DNA of 64,000 nt, taken from assembly GCA_029882355.1 (NCBI GenBank), contig JAOUKV010000003.1, positions 62,001 to 126,000 of the forward strand, read 5' to 3'. Of the stretch, positions 56,736-64,000 are shown piece after piece. The notes beneath the pieces are model-generated. The model was not told the DNA's origin. It made no database searches and worked only from the letters and a program-made list of their open reading frames with translations. A program made the position numbers and the translations under genes. Position 1 is the stretch's first letter. Each line of letters opens with the position of its first letter. Source of the stretch: Gammaproteobacteria bacterium. Lineage in GTDB: Bacteria > Pseudomonadota > Gammaproteobacteria > SZUA-229.

Positions 56736-58138
56736 TGTCTATCAAATATCACCTTATGCTGCGCTTGTTTATCGCTTCACTGCTAATAGTAGGTGGTGGC
56801 ACATGGCTTGGTTATGAAGATACACAACATGAAACCAGAGAATTATTTGACGCTCAGCTGGCACGGTCTGCGCGTTTGATACTAAGCATGGTACAAGCTG
56901 ATCAGGGTCGTAGCGACTTTTCAAACATCCAAAAATATCTTGATGAAAACAGCCCGCTTCATGTAGAGATAGATCATGGCGACGAAGCAAACCATGATCT
57001 TGAACCAGGCCACATTTATGAAACTAAACTCGCCTTTCAAATATGGGACGGTCTTGGAAACCTGGTTTTGAAATCACAAAATGCACCTATAAGTCCCATG
57101 ACCAGCATACAAAGTGGTTTTGATAATAAATCATTTCTTGGTCAGGACTGGCGCGTGTTTAGCCTACACAGTAGTAAACCACACTACCAATGCATAACAG
57201 CTGAACGTGTTGATGTTCGCAATGATCTGATCGATAAATTAAGCTCGGATTTACTTCTTTTGCTGATAACATTAAGTCCCGTCCTTTCAGTTGTTATGTG
57301 GTTCGCTATTAATCAAGGTTTATTACCTTTGCAAAATCTTGCCTCACAAATAGGCCGACGCGACGCCTCCAATCTTGACGCTGTTTCAGAAACGCATGTT
57401 CCCACTGAAATAAAAACTATTGCCGGCGCTCTAAATAGTTTGTTGTTACGACTTAGCCTTGCACTGGACCGTGAAAAGAGAATCACCTCAGACGCAGCAC
57501 ATGAACTTCGAACACCTCTAGCCGCCGTTAAACTACACGCCGAGCTAGCGCAAAAAGCCAGCAACAAAAATGATCGAGTCAATGCTATTCATCATGTACT
57601 ACAAGGCATTGATCGAACTACTCATCTGGTCGATCAGCTTCTGGCACTTGCCAAACTTGAACCTGAATCTTTTTCAAAAAACCTGGATTTGCTCAATCTT
57701 AACCACATGGTTATTGCAGAAGCTGCTTTACTCGCACCTATAGCTGGCAAAAAAAATATCGAGCTTGCTATCAACGACAGTGACGAAGCATTTATAAAGG
57801 CTGACAGCACATCGTTACACTTACTAATACGAAACATTCTGAGTAATGCCATTAACTACACGCAGGACAATGGAAATATTGAGATATCAATCATCAGCAC
57901 AACAGAATCAATCGACCTAATTATTGAGGATAACGGCCCCGGCATTCCTGCCGAACAGCGCGAGCGGGTTTTTGAACGATTTTATAGAATGGAAAATCAT
58001 GAACGCCCGGGATGCGGCATAGGACTGTCTATTGCTATGCGTGTTGCCGAACTGCACAACGCAAAGCTTCAACTGGGCACGCCAAATGAAGGTACTGGCC
58101 TGGTAGTAACAATCAGTTTCCCCAAGCACCAATTGTAA
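56735..58138 (+). CDS. QseC-like sensor histidine kinase
   Basis: A 467-residue kinase overlapping the regulator stop by one base (TAATG). Two membrane helices (about 7-24 and 170-190) flank a periplasmic sensor with LAFQIWDGLGNLVLKSQNAP, as in QseC/TctE. HisKA has SDAAHELRTPLAAVKLHAEL, and HATPase has NILSNAINYTQ, DNGPGIP and GCGIGLSIA. Its 3' end overlaps the converging 58113 gene by 26 bases. Confidence 0.93.
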   Translation: MSIKYHLMLRLFIASLLIVGGGTWLGYEDTQHETRELFDAQLARSARLILSMVQADQGRSDFSNIQKYLDENSPLHVEIDHGDEANHDLEPGHIYETKLAFQIWDGLGNLVLKSQNAPISPMTSIQSGFDNKSFLGQDWRVFSLHSSKPHYQCITAERVDVRNDLIDKLSSDLLLLLITLSPVLSVVMWFAINQGLLPLQNLASQIGRRDASNLDAVSETHVPTEIKTIAGALNSLLLRLSLALDREKRITSDAAHELRTPLAAVKLHAELAQKASNKNDRVNAIHHVLQGIDRTTHLVDQLLALAKLEPESFSKNLDLLNLNHMVIAEAALLAPIAGKKNIELAINDSDEAFIKADSTSLHLLIRNILSNAINYTQDNGNIEISIISTTESIDLIIEDNGPGIPAEQRERVFERFYRMENHERPGCGIGLSIAMRVAELHNAKLQLGTPNEGTGLVVTISFPKHQL

Positions 58139-60056
58139 AGCCTGAATAATTCTGAAAAAACTGCTCGAACTCCATTACAGGCAATGGCTTACTGATTAGA
58201 TATCCCTGTGCAACATCACAATTATACTTTCTTAACACCCTCATGGCCGCCTCATCTTCAACGCCTTCAGCAACAACTGTCAAACCAAGATTATGTGCTA
58301 AATCAATGGTTGATCGCACCACTACCTCATCATCCTTATTAGTATCAACATTTTTAACAAAAGATTTATCTATTTTTAGCTCACTCACCGGCAACTTTAT
58401 TAAACGACTCAAGGATGAGTAACCAGTACCATAGTCATCAATAGATAATTCAATACCCAGGCCGCATATATATTCAAGCACTTCACTTAGGGCATCATAT
58501 TCTGACAAAAATAAATTCTCAGTAATTTCGAAAATGAGGTACTCGGCATTTTTCTTCTCACCAACAATCCGATCAAGATTCTTTATAAAACCAGGGTTCA
58601 TCAGCGTCTGCGGTGATAAATTAACAGCAACACGCATCGGACATTTTTCATTCCACTGCTTCGCCTGCTGCAGCGCTGTATCAATAGCCCAGTAGGTATA
58701 TTCATCCAGTAAACTATTTTGTTCCAACACTTTTATAAAGTTGTCAGGTGAAACCACTCCTCGCTCAACACTAACCCAACGACCTAAAGCCTCTGCAGAA
58801 ACCAGCTTATTATCTTTAATAGAAATTTTGGGCTGGTAATACAATTCAAATTCATTATTTTCAAGCGCACGCCGTATATCAGCCACCATTACCAGATGTC
58901 CACGCGTCATATGATCAAGCTCAGGATCATATAGACATAATCCCGTTGCATTATTTTTTGCTTCATACATAGCTGAATCAGCATGGCTCAACAAACTACT
59001 AGCATCATCACTCTGGCTCGGAAATACAGATACTCCAAAACTGGCATTCACCGCAATTTTCATATTGACTATATTAAATGGATCTTCGAGTAATGACTTA
59101 AACTCTTTTGCTCTCTGCATAGATGCTTCTTCATCACAATCCGGCAGTACAATAACAAACTCATCACCGCCTAGTCGCGCCAGTGTTTCATTAGACTTCG
59201 TGTTACGTTCAAAACGACGGGCAATTTTCTTCAGCAATAAATCACCGCGTTCATGGCCCAGCGCTTCATTAACTTCCTTAAAACGGTCAAGATCAATTAA
59301 TAAAAGGCCAATTTCTTCTTCTGAAAGAATTGCCTGAGTAATATTACGGGAAAGACGATCATGAAATAATGAGCGATTTGGTAAGCCTGTGACAGTATCG
59401 TATAGCGATAAATATTCCAGTTCTTTACTGCTTTCCAATAACTGCCTATTAAGCATCTCCAGACGGATGCGATAATCATCATTAACCTGCCTGGTTTTCT
59501 CCATATTGTTGACAGCCATCGCATTTTCTATCGCGATGGAAACAATGCTGGCAAACATCTGCAATAAATTTAGATCTCTGCGTGTAAACTCACCACCAGA
59601 AATTTTATTGATACCTGAAATACCACCAAGAAAATGGCGTCGTCCTTGCAGGGGAACCATAATCATGGTGCCAGCTTCTTCTTCCCAAAGATTTCTTTCA
59701 TCATCATTCAACTCATCGAGAACACCTAACCACCAGGGACGTTTGTGTTTCCACACCCATCCGCAGACGCCAAACTCAAGAGGTAAGGATTCACCAACAA
59801 TTTCATCAGAATTTTTACCGGAGCCACCGCGATAGGTATAGGTTTCGCAGTTCTCGTCCAGTATGGGAACTAATAATGTTTCTGCGCCCACCAGAGCACG
59901 CGCACGTTCTGCAACGATTTGAAAAACCTTATCAAGATCCAGCTCACTGCCGATTTCTGTAAAGGTTTTTTGTAAAAGATCGATTTCAATTTCTCGATCC
60001 TTGAGGCTTTGATTTAGATCTACTACGTTCGATTTTATATTATTTTCATTAATCAC
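58113..60056 (-). CDS. GAF-GGDEF-EAL cyclic-di-GMP enzyme
   Basis: A 647-residue protein with GTG start. A GAF domain (about residues 40-185) is followed by a short coiled linker, GGDEF (about 215-375; LGGDEFVIVL, intact) and EAL (about 390-640; AEALGRW, FEITENL, DDYGTGYSS, LKIDKSF). Both catalytic sets look complete. No membrane segment, so it is cytoplasmic. It stands alone. Confidence 0.9.
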   Translation of the reverse strand: MINENNIKSNVVDLNQSLKDREIEIDLLQKTFTEIGSELDLDKVFQIVAERARALVGAETLLVPILDENCETYTYRGGSGKNSDEIVGESLPLEFGVCGWVWKHKRPWWLGVLDELNDDERNLWEEEAGTMIMVPLQGRRHFLGGISGINKISGGEFTRRDLNLLQMFASIVSIAIENAMAVNNMEKTRQVNDDYRIRLEMLNRQLLESSKELEYLSLYDTVTGLPNRSLFHDRLSRNITQAILSEEEIGLLLIDLDRFKEVNEALGHERGDLLLKKIARRFERNTKSNETLARLGGDEFVIVLPDCDEEASMQRAKEFKSLLEDPFNIVNMKIAVNASFGVSVFPSQSDDASSLLSHADSAMYEAKNNATGLCLYDPELDHMTRGHLVMVADIRRALENNEFELYYQPKISIKDNKLVSAEALGRWVSVERGVVSPDNFIKVLEQNSLLDEYTYWAIDTALQQAKQWNEKCPMRVAVNLSPQTLMNPGFIKNLDRIVGEKKNAEYLIFEITENLFLSEYDALSEVLEYICGLGIELSIDDYGTGYSSLSRLIKLPVSELKIDKSFVKNVDTNKDDEVVVRSTIDLAHNLGLTVVAEGVEDEAAMRVLRKYNCDVAQGYLISKPLPVMEFEQFFQNYSGFTIGAWGN

Positions 60057-60157
60057 TTATTCACATTCCACGCAATAGCAGGCGACAAGTCATTCAAGTA
60101 TAGTAATTAAACACAAAATTATCATGGTTTAACTAAAAAATTATCAGCTAGCCCATT

Positions 60158-60685
60158 TTATGATTTATGCCTTTCTTTGAGAGCCACATAATGCTGTGCT
60201 GAATATTTGAAAAATGACTTTTCCTTGTCACTGAGTTCGCGCGCTCTTTTCACTGGCGAACCTAACCAAAGGTAACCACCTTCTAACACCTTTCCCGGTG
60301 GTACCAGGCTACCAGCACCCACCATAGCGCCACTTTTAACAACAGCGCCATCCAGCACCACCGCGCCCATACCAATCAAACATTCATCTTCAACAGTACA
60401 GGCATGCAAAACAACATTATGGCCAACCGTGACATCATTACCCACATCCAGTTTATTGCCACCGGGGGCATATTCGCTGTCATGCGTGACATGCAAAACA
60501 CTACCATCCTGAATGTTTGTGCGATCACCAATCCTTATAGAGTGGATATCACCCCGTACCGAGCACATTGGCCATATCGAGCTATCTAGCCCAATCTTTA
60601 CATTACCTGTGACTACCGCTGCCTCATCGACAAAGGCGCTATCGGCAATCTCAGGTGAATAATCTTCAAATTTACGTATTGTCAT
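60158..60685 (-). CDS. Gamma-carbonic-anhydrase-like hexapeptide protein (YrdA family)
   Basis: A 175-residue left-handed beta-helix protein with the metal His residues in VLHVTHDSE, VGHNVVLHAC and the motif SIWPMCSVRGD. The YrdA family is structurally like gamma-carbonic anhydrase, but activity is often not shown. It is divergent from ubiA. Confidence 0.88.
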   Translation of the reverse strand: MTIRKFEDYSPEIADSAFVDEAAVVTGNVKIGLDSSIWPMCSVRGDIHSIRIGDRTNIQDGSVLHVTHDSEYAPGGNKLDVGNDVTVGHNVVLHACTVEDECLIGMGAVVLDGAVVKSGAMVGAGSLVPPGKVLEGGYLWLGSPVKRARELSDKEKSFFKYSAQHYVALKERHKS

Positions 60686-60754
60686 GTCCCTACACTATTA
60701 CATATTCATCTTCACGTACACGTCAGCTTTCCAGTCAGGTATCATTAGCAACCT

Positions 60755-61981
60755 ATGTCGCACCAAACTTTTTGCATCAATACCGTCAAACAAATAAAGA
60801 AGATGTTATCGTCATTACCAAATAAATTGTATGCCCTCATTGACAAAAAATATCCACAAAAGGCCTTTGGATATCTCAGGCAGTTTCAAGCGAAAATAAA
60901 GCCACAGCTCAGCCAAATACGTACCCGACTACATAAGCTCTTTATCAAACTAAAAAATAACGTACTGATAAATAAACTTATTTTAATAAGCGATAGCGCT
61001 ATAGCTGTCATTGATGATGGCGCACTATATGTAGAGAAACGTATCCGCCACTACTCTCAACAGCTAAAGCAGACACTAGTCAAAACCTACAAACGTGCAG
61101 CACAATCATTTCTGGCCCAAAGACTTAAACAATACGCCCTGCTCATCCGACTCGATAAACCCATCGGCATCCTGCTATTACTCTGGCCAACACTGATCGC
61201 TTTATGGATCGCCGCTGGCGGCTGGCCTGATACCGATGTACTGCTGGTTTTTGTCGCCGGCGTGTTTCTGATGCGCTCAGCAGGATGTGCGATTAATGAC
61301 TACGCCGACCGCCACATTGACTGCAAGGTGGCGCGCACCAAAGACCGTCCGCTCACCTCGGGAACAATCACAGAAAAGGAAGCCTTGGCTGTATTTGCCG
61401 TGCTCTGCATAGCAGCATTCGCGCTGGTGTTGTTAATGAATCAGCTCACCATCATCATGTCTCTGGTTGGCCTGATACTGGCCGCCAGCTACCCCTTCAT
61501 GAAGCGCCACCATTATTTACCGCAAATCCATCTGGGCGCGGCTTTTGGCTGGGCCGTACCCATGGCCTATGTCGCACAAACCAATGAACTCAGCCCGGTA
61601 GCCTGGTTATTATTCATCGCCACCGTCTTGTGGGCGACAGCTTATGACACCATGTATGCCATGGTTGACCGCGAAGACGATTTAAAAATCGGGGTAAAAT
61701 CTACCGCCATCCTTTTTGATGATGCCGACAAACTCATCATCGGCGTCATTCAGTCAATACTTATACTTAGCCTGATCATGGTCGGTCTAAGAGCCGAGCT
61801 TGGTGGTTTTTACTTTACCGGTGTGCTGCTCGCCTCAGGCCTGGCCATCTGGCAACAATACCTAATCCGTCACCGACAACCCGCCCAGTGCTTTCAGGCA
61901 TTCCTAAACAATAACTGGTTTGGACTGGTATTATTTGTCGGTGTTTTTCTTGAATATCAAATTGGAGACATTACCTCGTGA
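60755..61981 (+). CDS. ubiA: 4-hydroxybenzoate polyprenyltransferase with N-terminal extension
   Basis: The C-terminal 290 or so residues are typical UbiA: LIRLDKPIGILLLLWPTLIALW, SAGCAINDYADRHIDCKVARTKDRPLTSG (first Asp motif) and ATAYDTMYAMVDREDD (second), with about nine helices. It prenylates 4-hydroxybenzoate for ubiquinone. About 120 extra residues precede it (MSHQTFCINTVKQIKK onward), basic and helical, not a known domain. No ATG lies near the expected UbiA start; an ATG at 60803 is the only other choice. Confidence 0.9.
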   Translation: MSHQTFCINTVKQIKKMLSSLPNKLYALIDKKYPQKAFGYLRQFQAKIKPQLSQIRTRLHKLFIKLKNNVLINKLILISDSAIAVIDDGALYVEKRIRHYSQQLKQTLVKTYKRAAQSFLAQRLKQYALLIRLDKPIGILLLLWPTLIALWIAAGGWPDTDVLLVFVAGVFLMRSAGCAINDYADRHIDCKVARTKDRPLTSGTITEKEALAVFAVLCIAAFALVLLMNQLTIIMSLVGLILAASYPFMKRHHYLPQIHLGAAFGWAVPMAYVAQTNELSPVAWLLFIATVLWATAYDTMYAMVDREDDLKIGVKSTAILFDDADKLIIGVIQSILILSLIMVGLRAELGGFYFTGVLLASGLAIWQQYLIRHRQPAQCFQAFLNNNWFGLVLFVGVFLEYQIGDITS

Positions 61982-62748
61982 AACCACTATCAAGCCTAAT
62001 TACCCTAATCGCACTCAGCTTTTGCCTTAGTGCCAGCGCCTCCGACCTGGCCAAAGAACAACGCTGGGCAGACTCCATTGAAGCCACCTTAATGGATGGC
62101 GAGATCATCATGCTCAACGACGGTAAAAGCGAATTTTTAGGCATCATGACCGAAGCCGTAGAAGACCTGCACCGCGCTGCCATCATTATGCACGGCACTG
62201 GCGTTCATCCTGACTGGAAACAGGTTATCTCACCACTACGCATCGACCTCACCGATCACAACTGGCATACGTTATCCATTCAAATGCCAGTTCTTAAAAA
62301 TGGTGCTGAATACCCCGAATACGCGCCACTTTATGAAGAAGTCGCACCACGCATCAATGCCGCCATCAAACAACTAAAAGAAGACGGCATCAAAAAAATC
62401 GTGCTCATTGGCCACAGCCAGGGCAGCGCCATGGCCACTTATTACCTGTCGAAAAACAAGGCTGATATTATGGGTTTCGTCGGCATTGGCATGCCCGATC
62501 TTGCTGACGACATCCGTATGAAACCCAGCGAAAGCCTGAAAAAAGTCAAAGTACCTGTGCTTGATTTATACGCCAGCGACGACCTGAAAAGCGTACTCGA
62601 CAACAGTGAGAAACGCATGGCTGCCGGTGAAAAAGCCGGCAATGAACGCTACAGCCAACTGGTTATCAAAAATGCGGGACACTTTTTTGAAGGCAAAGAA
62701 GATGAGTTAATTCGATGGGTTTCTGATTGGATGGGGAGACTAAAATAA
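61978..62748 (+). CDS. DUF3530-like alpha/beta hydrolase
   Basis: A 256-residue secreted protein with signal peptide (residues 1-21) and GTG start overlapping the ubiA stop (GTGA). It has the alpha/beta hydrolase nucleophile GHSQGSA (Ser), with Asp and His late (DLYASDD, NAGHFF). The substrate is unknown. Located in the periplasm. Confidence 0.8.
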   Translation: MKPLSSLITLIALSFCLSASASDLAKEQRWADSIEATLMDGEIIMLNDGKSEFLGIMTEAVEDLHRAAIIMHGTGVHPDWKQVISPLRIDLTDHNWHTLSIQMPVLKNGAEYPEYAPLYEEVAPRINAAIKQLKEDGIKKIVLIGHSQGSAMATYYLSKNKADIMGFVGIGMPDLADDIRMKPSESLKKVKVPVLDLYASDDLKSVLDNSEKRMAAGEKAGNERYSQLVIKNAGHFFEGKEDELIRWVSDWMGRLK

Positions 62749-62752
62749 AATA

Positions 62753-62812
62753 GTAGGTCGGCAAACTTTTGCCGACGATATTTAAAATGTCGGGAAAGGC
62801 TTCCCGACCTAC
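62753..62812. repeat. 60-base palindromic repeat between convergent genes
   Basis: Outer arms GTAGGTCGG / CCGACCTAC enclose two hairpins (GTCGGCAAA-CT-TTTGCCGAC and GTCGGGAA-AGGC-TTCCCGAC). The TAG at 62809-62811 that ends comF is part of it. It resembles GTAGGTCGG-type dispersed repeats of gammaproteobacteria. Confidence 0.7.
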
Positions 62813-63546
62813 TTATTCAAAGGCGCCCGCGCCAGGCTCAGCACCGTAATTCTTTCCACGCCTGCCTTTTTCAACACCCGCGACAACTCATTTGCGGTCG
62901 AACCGGTGGTGACCACATCATCAACAATCACCACATGCTTTTGTAGTAACGGCTCGACTACGGCAAATGCACCACGGATATTTTTCCGCCGCGCTTTGGC
63001 ATCCAGCCCGGTTTGCGCGCTGGTATCACGCGCTCGCTCAACGGCATTTAACTCCATCGGCCAGCCGGTTTTTTTTGACAAAGCGCGCGCCAGTTCGATT
63101 GACTGGTTGAAACCGCGTTGGCGCATTCTCTTTCTATATAGTGGAACAGGCAAAATACAAACTTCTTCCTCAGCCTTTATTTTTTCAACGCAATCCGAAT
63201 TCGCCAATAACTCCCCCAACAAACGCGCATGCGCCAGTTTTTCGTTGAACTTGAGTTGCTGAATTAACCAGATCACCGGCTGCTCGTAGCTAAACACGCT
63301 GAAGGCCTGATCATAAAAAGGCTGCTTTTTCTGGCAGCGACCACAAACCGCACCAGCCGAGGTTCCGACCGGTAACGGCAACGCGCAGGAAATACAGGCA
63401 GTCTGGTTGAAGGGCAGTTGTTGGTGGCAGTGTTCGCACAGATCAGCTCCGTTACGGCCTGCATGCCCACACATCAAGCACCGGGGCGGGTACAGTAACT
63501 GAACATTTGAATGAACTACTGAATAGAATACCCCTTTAATATCCAT
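62809..63546 (-). CDS. ComF family protein
   Basis: About 245 residues from the ATG at 63546 (a GTG two codons earlier is possible). The N-terminal zinc site has [24 protein letters not shown] and CGRCQKK. The C-terminal phosphoribosyltransferase has [21 protein letters not shown]. ComF helps DNA uptake in competent bacteria. Usual neighbour of bioB, which diverges from it. Confidence 0.9.
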   Translation of the reverse strand: MDIKGVFYSVVHSNVQLLYPPRCLMCGHAGRNGADLCEHCHQQLPFNQTACISCALPLPVGTSAGAVCGRCQKKQPFYDQAFSVFSYEQPVIWLIQQLKFNEKLAHARLLGELLANSDCVEKIKAEEEVCILPVPLYRKRMRQRGFNQSIELARALSKKTGWPMELNAVERARDTSAQTGLDAKARRKNIRGAFAVVEPLLQKHVVIVDDVVTTGSTANELSRVLKKAGVERITVLSLARAPLNK

Positions 63547-63618
63547 TTTCACGAAGACTCCCTGTCATGGCATAATAGCGCCTTTGATATTACACCTATT
63601 ATAGACAGCAGATACCAC

Positions 63619-64000
63619 ATGAGTAGCTTACGACACGACTGGACGATGCAGGAGATTACTGCATTATTTGATTTACCCTTCAACGACCTGCTTTTTCAGG
63701 CACATAGCCTACATCGCGAGAACTTTGACCCTAACCACGTGCAGGTCAGTACCCTGCTCAGCATCAAGACCGGTGCCTGCCCTGAGGATTGCTCTTACTG
63801 CTCACAAAGCGCGCGCAATGAGGCGGAACTGGAACGTGAGCGCCTGCTGCCGCTTGAAGAAGTTCTCGAAAAAGCCAGAGAAGCCAAAGACAACGGCGCT
63901 TCACGTTTTTGTATGGGTGCTGCCTGGCGCAACCCCACCGACAAAAATCTGGAACGTGTTATCGATATGATTGAGGGCGTGAAATCCATGGGCATGGAGA
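63619..64000 (+). CDS. bioB: Biotin synthase, 5' part
   Basis: From the ATG at 63619 the frame is open to the window end. It reads [20 protein letters not shown], then [20 protein letters not shown] with the radical-SAM CxxxCxxC cluster, and [11 protein letters not shown]. It converts dethiobiotin to biotin. Cut off by the window edge. Confidence 0.95.
   Translation, partial: MSSLRHDWTMQEITALFDLPFNDLLFQAHSLHRENFDPNHVQVSTLLSIKTGACPEDCSYCSQSARNEAELERERLLPLEEVLEKAREAKDNGASRFCMGAAWRNPTDKNLERVIDMIEGVKSMGME

Overview
The window looks like a chromosomal segment of a free-living gammaproteobacterium. Supporting signs are the fmt-def / lysM-dprA-smg-topA-tsaC-hemF block, trkH-trkA next to rsmB, a monofunctional hisB inside a his-tat operon, ubiA, ttcA, srkA, ybiT and a candidate GacA/UvrY-controlled Csr/Rsm small RNA. 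Base composition is moderate to slightly AT-rich by eye. I saw no tRNA, rRNA, insertion sequence, prophage or CRISPR array. The species cannot be named from the sequence alone.

Layout. 0.1-5.3 kb: an unknown secreted protein, a MOSC protein, a Crp/Fnr regulator, a DUF1415 protein, the ABC-F protein YbiT, and a decayed fragment of a bcsS-like gene. 5.3-10.2 kb: a minus-strand redox/outer-membrane cluster (two class II-type c cytochromes around a DUF2892 membrane protein and a FadL-like porin) divergent from an OmpR/EnvZ-type two-component system. 10.2-13.1 kb: a two-gene cellulose-synthase-like unit (BcsA with PilZ, and BcsS). 13.2-17.2 kb: srkA, a lipoprotein between palindromic repeats, then a tandem-fused DUF1538 membrane protein with two PII-like proteins. 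17.4-21.8 kb: an HDOD-GAF histidine kinase and a REC-PAS-GGDEF-EAL regulator. 21.8-26.9 kb: an aspartoacylase-like / GCS2-ligase pair, an RlmI-like methyltransferase and gpmI. 27-32.6 kb: dtd-hisBHAFIE-tatABC on the minus strand. 32.66-32.92 kb: a GacA-type palindrome followed by a GGA-rich small RNA with an intrinsic terminator. 32.9-40.4 kb: def-fmt-rsmB-trkA-trkH-lpxL-like-ttcA on the minus strand. 40.6-47.5 kb: lysM lipoprotein, dprA, smg, topA, tsaC, hemF. 47.5-52.2 kb: a REC-REC-PAS-GGDEF-EAL protein, hemB and aroE. 52.2-58.1 kb: an HNH protein and a minus-strand TlpA-DUF4266-DUF3570-ApbE cluster divergent from a QseBC-like two-component system. 58.1-64 kb: a GAF-GGDEF-EAL protein, a gamma-carbonic-anhydrase-like protein, ubiA with a long N-terminal extension, a DUF3530 hydrolase, comF and the start of bioB.

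Themes. Three GGDEF-EAL proteins and one PilZ-containing synthase make the segment rich in c-di-GMP functions. The Csr/Rsm small RNA would add a post-transcriptional layer often tied to c-di-GMP in this class. The least understood modules are the TlpA-DUF4266-DUF3570-ApbE cluster, whose small lipoprotein ends in a glycine-rich CGC tail, and the DUF1538/PII-like operon. The most specific new element is the Csr/Rsm-type RNA with its upstream activator palindrome.
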